A stretch of 64,000 nucleotides of DNA. It comes from Rhodeus uyekii. Lineage: Eukaryota > Chordata > Actinopteri > Cypriniformes > Acheilognathidae. Positions 10,429 to 21,310 of this stretch are shown one piece after another (positions within the stretch are counted from its first letter, which is position 1; each line of letters opens with the position of its first letter). The stretch covers positions 124,001 to 188,000 of the forward strand of contig JAWRVZ010000089.1 in assembly GCA_037043235.1 (NCBI GenBank), in the 5' to 3' direction. The notes under the pieces are model-generated. The model worked only from the letters and a program-made list of their open reading frames with translations, was not told where the DNA came from and did no database searches. A program made the position numbers and the translations under genes.

Positions 10429-13149
10429 TCAATCTGCAAATGCATAGGTAAAAAGATGTGTTTTGAGTCTTGATTTGAATGTGGCTACTGTTGGAGCACA
10501 CCTGATCTCTTCTGGAAGCTGGTTCCAGCTGCGGCTGGCGTAACAGCTAAAAGCAGACTCTCCTTGCTTTGAGTGAACCCTGGGTATTACTAAGTGACTT
10601 GATCCTGATGATCTTAGTGATCTGTTAGGTTTATATTCTATGAGCATATCTGCAATGTATTTAGGTCCTAGGTCATTGAGTGATTTATAAACAAGTAACA
10701 GTACTTTAAAATCAATTCTAAATGTAACTGGAAGCCAGTGCAAGGACCTAAGGACTGGTGTGATGTGTTCATATTTTCTGGTTCTGCTCAGAATCCTGGC
10801 AGAAGCGTTCTGTACGAGCTGCAGCTGTCTTATGGTCTTTTTGGGAAGGCCGGTGAGGAGCCCATTACAATAATCCACCCTGCTGGTGATGAAAGCATGA
10901 ACAAGTTTCTCTAAGTCTTGATTGGAGACAAAGCATCTAATTCTTGCAATATTTTTGAGATGATAATATGCTGATTTAGTTATTGTTTTTACATGGCTAC
11001 TGAAACTCAGGTCTGACTCCAAAATCACACCAAGATTCCTGACCTGATTTTTAGTTGTTTGACCCCTAGAGTGAAGGTATGCGTTCACTTTGAGAACTTC
11101 ATCTTTGTTTCCAAATGCAATGACTTCAGTTTTGTCTTTGTTTAACTGAAGGAAGTTTAGGCACATCCAGTTTTTAATTTCATCAATGCATTGACACAGG
11201 GAGTCAATGGGGCTGTAATCATTAGGTGATAACGCGAGGTAAATCTGGGTGTCATCTGCATAGCTGTGATATGCAATTTGGTTCTTTCTCATTATTTGGC
11301 TCAGTGGCAGCATATATAAGTTGAACAGGAGGGGTGCGAGTATTGAACCTTGAGGGACTCCGCATGTCATGGATGTCCACTCAGACTTATGGTCACCGAT
11401 ACTCACATAATAACCTCTCCCTTCTAAGTATGACCTGAACCATTTAAGAACCATCTCAGAAAGCCCAACCCAGTTTTCCAGCCTGTCAAGGAGAATGTTG
11501 TGATCTACAGTGTCAAACGCAGCACTGAGGTCGAGTAAAACCAGCACTGATAATTTACCTGAATCTGTGTTAAGACGAATATAATTTATTATCTTTATGA
11601 GTGCTGTCTCTGTGCTGTGATGTGGTCGGAAACCAGATTGAAAGTTGTCAAAGTATCCATTCAAGCTTAAGAACTTGTTCAGCTGATTGAAAACAACTTT
11701 TTCAATGATCTTGCCTATGAAAGGAAGATTTGAGATTGGTCTGTAATTGCTCAATATGATGTTATCCAGATTGCTCTTTTTCAGAAGCGGCTTAACAACT
11801 GCAGTTTTTAGGGATTTTGGAAAAGTCCCAGAAAGAAGTGAGGCATTTACCACTTCTAGGATATCTGCTTCTAAACAGTTAAACACGCTTTTGAAAAAAG
11901 ATGTGGGAAGTATGTCAAGGGCGCAGGTTGATGTTTTAAGGTGCTGTACTGTTTCTTCCAAAATCTTACCATCAATTGCTTCGAAAACAGACATAATAGC
12001 TACTTTCTGAGGTTGTGGTCTGATCTGTTTTACCCCAGTGCAGCTCAAGGATGAGCTGATTGCCTTTCTGATATTATTTATTTTCTCAGAGAAGAAGGAA
12101 GCAAACTCACAGCATTTGCTGTCTGAGAGCATTTCACTGGGAATCTGACTTGGGGGATTTGTTAGTCTCTCTACAGTAGCAAAAAGAGTGCGGGTGTTGT
12201 TTAAGTTTCTGTTTATAATATTTGAGAAGAAGGTCTGTCTAGCTTTGCCTAGTTCCACATTGAAAGCATGAAGGTTATCTTTATAGATGTTATAGTGGAT
12301 TTCAAGATTTGTCTTTCGCCACATGCGCTCAGCTTTTCTGCATTGTCTTTTCATATTTTGCACTGCTGTTGAATTTCTCCATGGTGCCTTTTGTCTGCCA
12401 CTCTTCTTCCTGACTGTCACAGGAGCAATGTTATCAATAACATTCTGAACTTTTGAGTTAAAAGAATCAAGAAGAAAATCAACAGAGTCTGCAGATATGC
12501 TTGGTGTTAAAGATATAGCCTTCATAAACAGAGCACTAGTATTCTCATTTAAGCATCGCTTTTTGACCGATATAGATCTAGCTTCAACAGTCGGAGAGAT
12601 CAATATATCAAAGAAAATACATAAATGATCTGATAGAGCTACATCCTTAATGACAATGGATGAGATGTTTAGACCCTTACTGATAATTAAATCTAGTGTA
12701 TGTCCACGATTGTGTGTGGGTCTATGTACATGCTGAGTCAGATCAAAAGTATTCAAAACTGTTAGAATTTCTTTTGCCATTTTGGATTCTGCATTTTCTA
12801 TGTGGATGTTAAAGTCCCCAGCAATAGCAAAACAGTCAAACTCTGAGGAAGTTGCTGATAACAGTTCTGTAAAGTCCTCCACAAAGGCTGGAGAGTATTT
12901 AGGAGGCCTGTAAATGACTAAAAGTAGAATGCGAGGAGCACCTTTTAACACAATACCCAAATATTCAAAAGACAAGTAATCACCAAATGACACTTGCTTG
13001 CATTGATAGACATCTTTAAATAGAGCAGCTTCACCTCCACCTCTTCTAACAGCTCTGCAGACACTCATAAAAGTAAAGTTAGGAGGGGCTGTTTCATTCA
13101 GGATTGTTGAACTGCAACTGTCTTCAAGCCATGTTTCATTTAGAAGCAT
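10429..13149 (-). CDS. LINE ORF2: endonuclease and reverse transcriptase (L2 clade)
   Basis: A 906-codon open frame. The protein nicks target DNA and reverse-transcribes the LINE RNA at the nick. Endonuclease motifs: NETW (4-7), YRPP (80-83), GDFNIH (111-116), TLDLI (151-155) and SDH (173-175). Reverse transcriptase motifs: SNYRPISNLPF (467-477), motif A LDLSAAFDTVDH with Asp540, GVPQGSI (597-603), and YADD (630-633) with the two catalytic aspartates. A C-terminal region with HWLPV (804-808) follows, as in CR1/L2 proteins. The annotated ATG is internal: the true endonuclease N-terminus (VKLALLNIRSLK) lies upstream in another frame, separated by a one-base expansion of an A-run near 13199-13204. 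The copy is otherwise free of stops, so the insertion looks fairly young. Loss of the N-terminal endonuclease strand makes autonomous activity unlikely. Confidence 0.9.
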   Translation of the reverse strand: MLLNETWLEDSCSSTILNETAPPNFTFMSVCRAVRRGGGEAALFKDVYQCKQVSFGDYLSFEYLGIVLKGAPRILLLVIYRPPKYSPAFVEDFTELLSATSSEFDCFAIAGDFNIHIENAESKMAKEILTVLNTFDLTQHVHRPTHNRGHTLDLIISKGLNISSIVIKDVALSDHLCIFFDILISPTVEARSISVKKRCLNENTSALFMKAISLTPSISADSVDFLLDSFNSKVQNVIDNIAPVTVRKKSGRQKAPWRNSTAVQNMKRQCRKAERMWRKTNLEIHYNIYKDNLHAFNVELGKARQTFFSNIINRNLNNTRTLFATVERLTNPPSQIPSEMLSDSKCCEFASFFSEKINNIRKAISSSLSCTGVKQIRPQPQKVAIMSVFEAIDGKILEETVQHLKTSTCALDILPTSFFKSVFNCLEADILEVVNASLLSGTFPKSLKTAVVKPLLKKSNLDNIILSNYRPISNLPFIGKIIEKVVFNQLNKFLSLNGYFDNFQSGFRPHHSTETALIKIINYIRLNTDSGKLSVLVLLDLSAAFDTVDHNILLDRLENWVGLSEMVLKWFRSYLEGRGYYVSIGDHKSEWTSMTCGVPQGSILAPLLFNLYMLPLSQIMRKNQIAYHSYADDTQIYLALSPNDYSPIDSLCQCIDEIKNWMCLNFLQLNKDKTEVIAFGNKDEVLKVNAYLHSRGQTTKNQVRNLGVILESDLSFSSHVKTITKSAYYHLKNIARIRCFVSNQDLEKLVHAFITSRVDYCNGLLTGLPKKTIRQLQLVQNASARILSRTRKYEHITPVLRSLHWLPVTFRIDFKVLLLVYKSLNDLGPKYIADMLIEYKPNRSLRSSGSSHLVIPRVHSKQGESAFSCYASRSWNQLPEEIRCAPTVATFKSRLKTHLFTYAFAD

Positions 13150-13195
13150 AAAATCTAGATTGTTTGTGGTTATTAAATCATTGACTAGAAGTGAT

Positions 13196-13421
13196 TTATT
13201 TTTTAAGTGAACGGATGTTTAAAAGTGCTAACTTAACAGTCTTACTTTCTGTCTCTACAGTAATCTTAGTTTGAATAGGCAACAGATTAAATGGGTTTGC
13301 CAGACGGATTGAGAAGGCCTTTGGCTTTCTATCACGTAATAAAACTGAAATAGAGAAAGCAGGCACACTGGGTTCCCGCTTGTTCTGTAAACATTTGACA
13401 AAGTCACTGTTATCATAACAC
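13196..13421 (-). pseudogene. Frameshifted 5' end of LINE ORF2
   Basis: The minus-strand frame here ends ...KLALLNIRSLKK and stop, where KLALLNIRSL is the conserved first strand of the LINE endonuclease domain. The downstream frame resumes at once in the +1 register (toward NDLITTNNLDF and the main frame). A single additional A in the AAAAAA tract explains the shift. The upstream part (lysine/arginine-rich, then SIRLANPF) is the segment preceding the endonuclease in this family. The frame is cut off at 13421 by the insertion boundary. Confidence 0.75.
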
Positions 13422-13870
13422 ATTTACATGTGTTTGAAGGTGCAGGTGAAGATCTGGAGGTGTATTTTGGGATTGTACAGAGACATCTTTCCTGGGATGC
13501 AAATCCGTGCTATGGATTTGCCTCATTCTGCATGTGCTATAACAGGGTGGTTACTTATACACTCTATTGGATGTGCTTGACTGGCCTGCCTAAAGTCCAT
13601 TTCTGTCTCCTCTTGAAAATGTACGGCCCATCATGAAAAGGAGAATCAGACAACGATGACCATAAACTGTTGGGCTGCTGTCCTGCATCAGATGAGGCAA
13701 AACCTCAACAATTAGTATCCTCAGTTCTCAAACATTTAAAAAGTATAAAATCTGTTTGTATTTACAAAATACACTCTTTATGTTCTTTTGTCAGTTAATT
13801 TAACAAATCACAGATTCTCGATTTTGTTGCATTTTACAAAAGTCCCAACATTTCTGTATTTGGGGTTGTA
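13422..13870 (+). mobile_element. Tc1-like DNA transposon, 3' part (interrupted)
   Basis: Continuation of the element broken at 10250. Plus-strand sequence near 13580-13640 corresponds to the Tc1 transposase stretch with DWP-type and SPIENVW motifs, here read as LTGLPKVHF...ENVR with errors. The C-terminal coding part follows. The end (agtcccaac...tttggggttg, then ta at 13869-13870) is the right inverted terminal repeat with its TA target. It is inactive. Confidence 0.72.
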
Positions 13871-15113
13871 TTATTATAATCTGATTTTGGAGTGCAAAAT
13901 AATGGAAATGTTCTGAACAGATTTCATGTAGTTCAGGATTATACAGTCCATTTGAAGCTTTTTAACTTTTTTTTTTTACTTTACCAAGAAGCATTGCAAG
14001 AACATAATATGAAGTTATATTAAGGCTACTTCAATTGGTGTCAAAATATTTGAATGACCTCATACTGAAATTTTACTGCACGTGGTCTTGGAATTTTATT
14101 CCAGTTCTTTTCCAGGCTTTCCTTAGACTCTCTGGATGGGACTTAATGATTATAGCACAGCTTTATAGCATTGATTTTGTCCTTCCCAAGGCTTCTCTTT
14201 AGCACTCATAGGCTTCTCCCAAACAGACAGTGGCTTTGATGGCTGACTTGAATTCGTTGGACTTCAGTTAAAAGTCTTTAGATGAGTGTCAGAGTTGACA
14301 GTTCCGGCACATCAAAGCACTCGTATCAACTGTCAGGGGATGCTATCTAAAGCGAAACCCCAGTCAAAACCCAGAGTCCCACTATTTGAACTTGCTATTT
14401 TGCTCTCCTTTAAAATCAGAGCTGCGCTAACCTAAAAGCAGTTTATTGCAGCCAGCTAGCTTTTGACCCAACTGGCATGGGAGAAAACAACAGATGCCTC
14501 CTGAAATGGAAACTTGATCTACAGTGGAGCTAAAGAGTAAACAATCTAGTAACTGAGTGCATTTTTTCAACAGCCAGTTCCTCAGTAATGATTTTCTCTG
14601 CTCCATTTTGCTGCATTGTACCGACTCCATCTCAGCCTTCTGGCCTTGTTTCCACAAGGCAAGCTCAAATGCAGAGCTGAATTGGTTTCTTGGAAAATCT
14701 ATTGCAGGTAAAAAAAGATGAATTCCTCACCCATTACCTTGCAGTTATTCTTCTGCTCCATGCCGACAGTTTTCAGAGGTCTGCACTGCCATGTATCACG
14801 ATATCTCTCGCTGTTGTCTCAAACTCCCATGAGCCCCATCTCTCAGCCCTTTGTGGAAGATTGCCTTCATTTCTTTCAAAGTCTCTTGATTAAAACGCAT
14901 TCATAACCATAAGCCTCATTTTCATCATAGAAACCCCTTGTGCCTTTAACATGCTCACATATTGGATAGTTTACACAACACAAAAGAGTGACATGAAAGT
15001 GGCATTTCTTTTATATGGTCTTAATTATAGTAGTTGAGCTCGGTTGTCGGCTGTGTTCGGCTGGCCTAGTGTTTTTATACTACAATTGGAATAATTGGTG
15101 ATCTCATTCAATA
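13871..15113. other. Intergenic, no gene recognised
   Basis: Non-repetitive looking sequence with a T-run near 13966-13978. Open frames of 62-76 codons (for example 14427-14657 minus, 14690-14893 plus) overlap each other on both strands and show no domain. I see no exon with flanking splice signals. Confidence 0.5.
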
Positions 15114-15115
15114 TA

Positions 15116-15924
15116 CAGTAATACCTCACGATATGAGCGTCTCTACATACCAAGCCTAGGGGCAGATTTTTGCTTCTAGATATGAGTAAATATTCAAGAT
15201 ACAAGCACGCGTACTGATGCCGATGTTCACTTCACGTGTTTGCTGATTTCTGTACCCATCGCCCGCGAGTAGGTGATTTTCTCTCTATTTTGTACATTAT
15301 TCTTCATAATAGAGTTCTAAGAAAGTGAGTGGTAAGGAAGGCAGTGAGAAGAAGAAACGTATGATGACCTTGGAAATGAAGCATGAAATTGTGGATAAAT
15401 ACCAGCGCGGTGTCCGCGTGAGTCATCTAGCACGCAGGAGCATCAGGAGGAACTGTGGACTGAGGAGTTGATCGAGCTGCAGACGATGAACATACGCAGG
15501 TGTTGCAAGAGCTCAGCAGTAGCGAGGAGGAGGAAGGTGAATCAGAGGAAAACATTTCTACAAGTGAAATTAAGGAAGTGATGGCTATGTGGAAGAAGGC
15601 TATGTTTTCTGATTTCGTTGAAAAGAAACACCCTGATAAATCGTCTACTGGTTGTGCTTCGGCGCTTTTTGATGACCCGTGTCTTACTTATTTTGAAAGG
15701 GAGACAGAAACAAATCTCCCTCTGTAGTTATTTTGTTATAAAAAAGCAAAACAATAATATAAAATAGAAAAGTAAAAAAAAATACGTAGGCTAAGTTCAG
15801 TTATGTTAATTTAAGTTGGGAATCAAGTGTCTGCGTACCAACGGATTAATTTGTTTTCTATTATTTCTAATGGGAGAACATGATTCTAGATATTTATATG
15901 ATTCTATATCTCAAGGTATTACTC
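15116..15924 (+). mobile_element. Tigger/pogo-like element, internally deleted (copy A)
   Basis: TA targets at 15114-15115 and 15925-15926 flank termini starting cagtaatacctc and ending ggtattactc, an inverted pair. Inside, plus-strand reading gives the N-terminal helix-turn-helix start of a Tigger transposase (EKKKRMMTLEMKHEIVDKY near 15341-15400). After a large internal deletion comes the C-terminal tail (TEELIELQTM-like, then LQELSSSEEEE, EIKEVMAMWKK and DFVEKKHPDK, 15460-15726). The catalytic core is missing, so it can only be moved in trans. The initiator ATG region is altered (ataga in place of an ATG). Copy B at 58236-59196 shares the same deletion junction. Confidence 0.8.
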
Positions 15925-15957
15925 TAATGCATAATGGCACTGTGGCTATTATTGCTT

Positions 15958-16131
15958 TTGGTAACACTTTATTTTGATGCTCCCACAACAGACATTAGTT
16001 TGCAACTACATGTCAAATTATTCTACTTACACCAGCCCTAACCTAACAGTCAGCTAATACCTTAATGAGAATTAACTGACATCTATTTCAAAAGTTATTT
16101 ATAACTAGTAGAATGTCTAAAGTGGACCATC
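15958..16131. repeat. Dispersed repeat, ggtaacacttta type
   Basis: Begins ggtaacactttattttgatg and ends with gtctaaagtggaccatca, an imperfect inverted pair of a kind I recognise as very common in cyprinid genomes (probably a non-autonomous DNA transposon). It has no coding content. Confidence 0.5.
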
Positions 16132-19100
16132 AAAATTAAGTATATAGCCTTTGTTATAGCCTTTATGTGTGTGTGTGTGTGTGTATAGTGTTCAAAGTTG
16201 TTCTTACTTTGATAGAGGAAGATTTGCTATTCAGACAGTGTTCCCCCCATGCATAATGTAATGTATTCCCAAGAACAATCTCTTTTATCTGTGTATACAC
16301 CTCCTCTCCTGTGCCCCAACTGAAATAATCCAGGCTTTCAGACCATGTTCTCCATCTTGCCGTGACCGAGACAAAACAATGCACCATTTAGAGAGAGCGA
16401 GTCATTTGAAAACATGCATAGCTGTTGCCTTGATGCTAAAAATACAGATTTACCTGATTCTCCTCATATATAATCATTCAGTTGGCAGTCAAGTCATTTT
16501 CACTCTCACAGAAAACGGGTTTCTCACGAGTCTCCCTGTGAGGAGCGAAGGTACAGATCAAAGAACAACAGGTTTAAGTCTTTGAGATGAAAAGAAAATC
16601 TCTCAGTGCAGAGGTGGTGAAGGATGTACTCACAGGGATTTGGGGCTTCGTTCGTGATGGCAGTTAGCAGGCAGTGTTAAACTGTTCAGCTCTGGGCGGC
16701 ACGCATCTGCGACACGCTGCTAACGGTGAGCTGCGACTGGAGGTTTGAGGGGTTAGAATGTGGTCAAGGAAATTGAATGGGGTGTTATGGCCATTATGAA
16801 GATGTAATATTGATTTCTTGGATGACAGTAAGTCAAATGATCACAATCACGTTATTCTTGCCTAGATGCACGAGTATGAATGCGCTACATTTATTATGAT
16901 TTGCCAATGACCTTCATTGCTCGTGCTGAATGTGGCAAATCAAACAATCCTAGGGGTGATACTTCTATTATCTGCATGGATTAATTGTATTACTTAAAAA
17001 TGTATATAAGAGCATTTTTTATTGTTTTATTGTAATGAAATAGATACACACACTTCCTAAAATGATATTTTTTCTGCATCAACTTCACTTAAATGTGGCA
17101 AACACTAAATGTTATATTATTTTTCCCCCCTCAGTGACAAATAAATAATTTTTATAGTCTAAATTTGTCATCTTGTTCACAGTAGCGCTGAAGTAGGCCA
17201 CAACATTCTGCACAATTTAACATCTTCGTTCTGGGCTCTCTTATGTACTCAGTTGACATGTACTTTCAAGAGAATCTCAACGCTGATGAGGAGCAAGTGT
17301 AAAAGATCCGTCTGGCCTTTCACTCCTTCTGTCATTCATCAACTGCGGCTGACAGCCTCATGCAAATCCAGTAGGAAGTTCGTCTCTATTTTGATGCCAA
17401 GCTCTGAGAAAATGTTCCTAGGGCAAGGTATCTAAAATTGCTGGCGAAATTAGAGTCTGAAAAAGTGGTCAGTCAACCGTGGAATGAAATGACAAAGTAT
17501 GAAAAGTGTCAGTGTAGAATCAGGGATACAAGACATGCGAGGACAACAGATATATAATTAGAGATGCCACAATGGGCTTTTCATGGAAGGAAAATCTCTT
17601 AAGAAATATGCTTGTGGCAGGTTTTTGAAGAGCTCTGCACACAAATGATTACAAATAGACAGAAGAGCAGCTTTGAGAACCTATACAAATGAAGCATTGG
17701 CACGGTTTCAAAAAGGTGACAGCCAAAATGGTGTGTAAATCAAATTCACATTCTTCACATCTCTCCTGTGAAGATCTGCTATTCCGGTACCATAGTTTAT
17801 AATTGCTAACATACGTGTTTTAATGCTGTTAATGATGTTTTGTTGAAATCACAATGGTAGATTTAGTGTAAGGTTTTAAAGTCAAAATTCACAAATTACA
17901 CAAATGTGTGTTTTCCCTAGCAGTGGTTTTGTATGGTTTCAAACACAAACTCAAAAATGTTCAATTTTTGAAATGTAGCCGTTGACTCGCCAGTTAATCA
18001 TTAATTAAGTTGACCTGCTGTTCATTTAGTTCCCTTGTTTACCTGTGTGTGTTTAAGTCCTAAGCTTCCTTTGTTTAGTTGTCTGTTCCCCGTTGTGGTT
18101 TGTATATGGTTGTTTAATGAGATGTTCCCAACATGTAGCTACTGGCATTCTTTCACAAAAGGTCAACGTGTGTGAAATCTTTTTTTTCTCTCTTGGGCGG
18201 CAATAAAGGTGGTAATCGCACTTTGAGATGAGACTTTAAGATATGTACCTATACAGAAGAGAAGTGTGACAACTCCATATATCCCAGACCTGTGAGCAAA
18301 TCCTGTCTTTCCTTATAAAGGTTTATACATCTGCGCTCATTATCTCATGCAGCTTTTCTGTAGCAATGTGCCATGCATCTCTCTGAGAGACACATGGACA
18401 GTGTTTCCTGTCTGCCGGTGGAAAGAAATGAACCCCTGATGTCTCTGCAGCTCTCTCAACTCCTCCTGCATTCTCATTGTGCCACCTGGCACCAGCTTCT
18501 TCAAGACACACTCAGCCTGAATGTCAGCATCAGAGGCTGGCGGTGAAGCTGTATTTTTAGATGTCCTGCGCTGTGATTGACCCACAATTATCTGCAGCCT
18601 CCCGGCGTGACGTTGTTGGGAATCAGGGGGTCTAATCAGGAGTTAAATGAGAGTTTCCTCTGTTTGTGTTGGTGCTAAGGAGGACCTCCAGATTGCTTGT
18701 TAACGCAGGCAGAGTCTGAGTCATTTCACTGTCAGCTCCCTGTTTGTACACTCGCAAAGCCCCAGGACTGAGAACAGACCCCTGCGCTGAGAAAAGACCC
18801 CCCACCTTGTGTCATCTCCTTTTCTGTCTTTGGCAAAATAGCGGCTTGTTGCACAATATGCTGGGCTCTGACAGCACCCACAAAACCAGAGAGCATGATG
18901 GCACACACACATATTCAGTGAGGAGCTGAGGCACACACATATGCTGGAGAGGCCGTGTGTCAGAACCTGTCACCTTACTTCCTGTGAACCTGGATCTCTG
19001 AGACTTTGCTGACAGAAATAGAAGGGCCATGGGAATGAGAAAAGGGGTAAAACAGTGTCATTCCCGTTGTTTTTTCTTTTTTTAACTGACAGCACTCTTG

Positions 19101-19340
19101 CAAGTCAAAGTGTAAGTCAGATGAGTGGCAGAAACATGGAATGGTGCCCTGAATTTTCCTTTTTTTTGGTAGGATGTGTCTCTGAGTTTTAGTTTTTTCT
19201 ATTTGTCTGGTGGTTGCAGGTCTATTGTTCTTGATGGTCATGCAGATAAGGTATTGTTCTTTTTTTTATTGTAATCAGTAGAGCTGAGGAAAATAAGCAT
19301 GTGACATGATTTTGATCTTAAGATCGAATTACTTTCTAAT
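16132..19340. other. Intergenic, no gene recognised
   Basis: Contains a GT tract at 16166-16185 and otherwise mixed sequence. Open frames of 60-88 codons on both strands (for example 16163-16387 and 18340-18585 minus) lack domains and overlap one another. The stretch 18020-18120 is TG/CT-rich with a gtttaagtcct block resembling fish LTR promoters, but it is too weak to call. No exon with convincing splice signals was found. Confidence 0.45.
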
Positions 19341-19374
19341 CTACACTGCTATTCAAAAGTTTGTGGCCTATATA

Positions 19375-19438
<64 letters not shown>

Positions 19439-19800
19439 AATGATTTTATGCTTTTATTTATTCAAAAGTACAGTAAAAAATGTAATATTGTGAAATATTA
19501 TTATAATTATAATAACATTTTGTATTTTAGTATATTTTAAAATATGATTTATTCCTGTGATGACAAAAGGTGAATTTTCAGCATTAATATTAATATTGCG
19601 ATGCTTAATTTTTCAGCATTCCTTGATGCTTAGAAAAAACTACCGTAATTGCATTTTTTGAAATATAAATTATTTGTAATATTATAAATGTCTTCACTGT
19701 CACTTTTGGTTTATTTAACAAATCCTTTCTGAATAAAGTTATTCTTTCTTTCTTTCTTTCAAAAAAAAAAAAAGATCTTACTTACCCCAAACCTTTGAAC
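19341..19800 (+). repeat. Cyprinid dispersed repeat (copy 1) with TA microsatellite
   Basis: Starts with tactcaaaagtttg-like sequence (ctattcaaaagtttgtgg), then a TA array (19370-19436), then taatattgtgaaatatt, gatttattcctgtgatg, gaattttcagcatt and finally tgaataaagttattctttctttc. The same ordered blocks occur at 38480-38850 and 46830-47310, and the end block near 29330-29405. I recognise it as abundant in carp-like genomes; it codes for nothing. Confidence 0.65.
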
Positions 19801-19947
19801 AGTACTGCACTTGTTAAAAAGAATATGGTAACTGCCAGAAAATAAATTTATTGAGGAGTTTAATGCATTATATTTCAGGTTAACAACCTTTATCATATTC
19901 ACTATTCACCAGTAATACATTTTAACCAGATGTTAAATGTGCTGCCC

Positions 19948-20198
19948 GGTTTCACAGAAAAGTCTTAAGTTTAGTCCCAGACTAAAATCCATGTTTGAGT
20001 TGTTTTAACTGAAAGCAACTTTTACTGACACATCTTAAAATATGTCTGTGCGATTGTTTTATTCTCTCGATGCAGTCATATTAAACTAGACATAGACCAG
20101 TAATATTTTTTTCTAAGCCACATTTATAAAATGTACTTAAATATCTTAATTTAACTAAGAACTAATCCTGGCTTAATCTAAACCATGTCTGTGAAACC
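19948..20198. mobile_element. MITE with ggtttcacaga termini
   Basis: Perfect 11-bp inverted ends: ggtttcacaga at 19948-19958 and tctgtgaaacc at 20188-20198. Adjoining sequence is also inverted-similar (agtcttaag...agactaaaatcc against ggcttaatctaaacc). It is about 250 bp with no coding content, consistent with a miniature inverted-repeat transposable element of a type I recall from cyprinids. Confidence 0.65.
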
Positions 20199-20992
20199 AT
20201 GTAATTTTTTCAGCACAAACATTCCTCTATTATATGAAAATACCACTCAGTCTTTTGGTCACATAATGCAATTGTTTTATTTCAGCTTTGAAATGGAATA
20301 CTTTTATGATGCTTTAATGCTGTTATGTATTTTGACTGCATCCTCCCCCATTCACTGTCACTGTATCCTGAAACTACGTTGCGATACAGGTTTGAACAGC
20401 ATGATGTTGAATAAGTGATAGTAGATTTTATTTTATTTTTGGTTGAACTATTTACAGCGCCATGTATTTTGTTTTTGTTGAGATCTATACTTTGGAAGAA
20501 GTCGAAGAGGAATTGACAGTAAAGTGATTATCACAGCCTGAGCCAGACTGGGACAAGTAAGACTGTGATGTGCCCATCAGTTGCAGAATCACATCAGGTT
20601 TCGATATGGGTATTTTAACTCCCACTGGCATCAATCACAAGGAATGACATCATATTCTGTCTGCATATCCAATTTCAAAGAGGTGCTGGTGCATAAAATT
20701 AAAGAACGAGGAACAGGGTAGATCTGAACCATCGATCATATCAGACCCATCCACCCACACACACTTTTGAAGATTTATTAGAGAGGATCTCTTCTAGATG
20801 CGATGATTTTCATTCTAAGATAATGATGTTTGCTTTACTGCACACCTACGTGAACCTTATTTACATTATTATACAGTGTTTGGCTGGTTTAGAGCGTTTC
20901 AAATAAAGAGAACAAGTTAAAATGTCTTCATAAGGGGACTGTATATGTTATCTTTTATGAGGATGTTTAAAAAAGATTTGGCCCAAGTATGG
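20199..20992. other. Intergenic, no gene recognised
   Basis: No recognisable gene or repeat. The stretch 20460-20720 has balanced composition and lacks repeats, so it could be single-copy; I cannot say whether it is conserved. Confidence 0.4.
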
Positions 20993-21310
20993 CTGTCACA
21001 AATCTGGTGACTGTGGGGGCCCTTTTAGTACAGTGAACTCATTGTCATGTTCAAGAAACCAATTTGAAATGATTTGAGCTTTGTGACATGGTGCATTATC
21101 CTGTTGGAAGTAGCATCAGAGGATGGGTACATGGTGGTGATAAAGGGATGGACATGGTCAGAAACAATGCTCAGGTAGGCCGTGGCATTTAAATGATTCC
21201 CAATTGGCACCAAGGGGCCTAAAGTATGCCAAGAAAACACTCCTCACACAATTACACCACCACCACCAGCCTGCACAGTGGTAACAAGGCATGATGGATC
21301 CATTGTAAGG
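20993..21310 (-). pseudogene. Tc1-like transposase fragment
   Basis: Minus-strand reading gives FSWHTLGPLVPIGNHLNATA (codons in 21175-21235), then SIVSDHVHPF and, near 20995-21050, an EHDNEFTVL...PPQSPDL stretch. This is the order of Tc1-family transposases between the glycine-rich block and the SPDLNPIE motif. The upstream minus-strand part (21240-21305) gives the cysteine/glycine-rich run that precedes GVFSWHTL. Frameshifts interrupt it, and both termini of the element are absent. The catalytic aspartate region near 21090 is shifted out of frame. Confidence 0.75.

Larger units (their letters stand above)
10251..13421 (-). mobile_element. L2-clade LINE inserted in Tc1-like element
   Basis: A 3.17-kb non-LTR retrotransposon on the minus strand. 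Its 3' end (plus-strand left) is five tandem aggca pentamers (10251-10275) followed by the tail region gtttatttgtatagcgc..., typical of fish L2-type LINEs; there is no poly(A). The flanking Tc1 sequence continues across it, with attt present on both sides (10247-10250 and 13422-13425), a short target duplication. The right (5') boundary falls in coding sequence upstream of the endonuclease, so the copy is probably 5'-truncated. Confidence 0.85.

Noticed and set aside
18000..18250. Second LTR-like segment with gtttaagtcct and aataaa
   Set aside because: Signals are weak, no TG...CA limits or target duplication, no matching partner.
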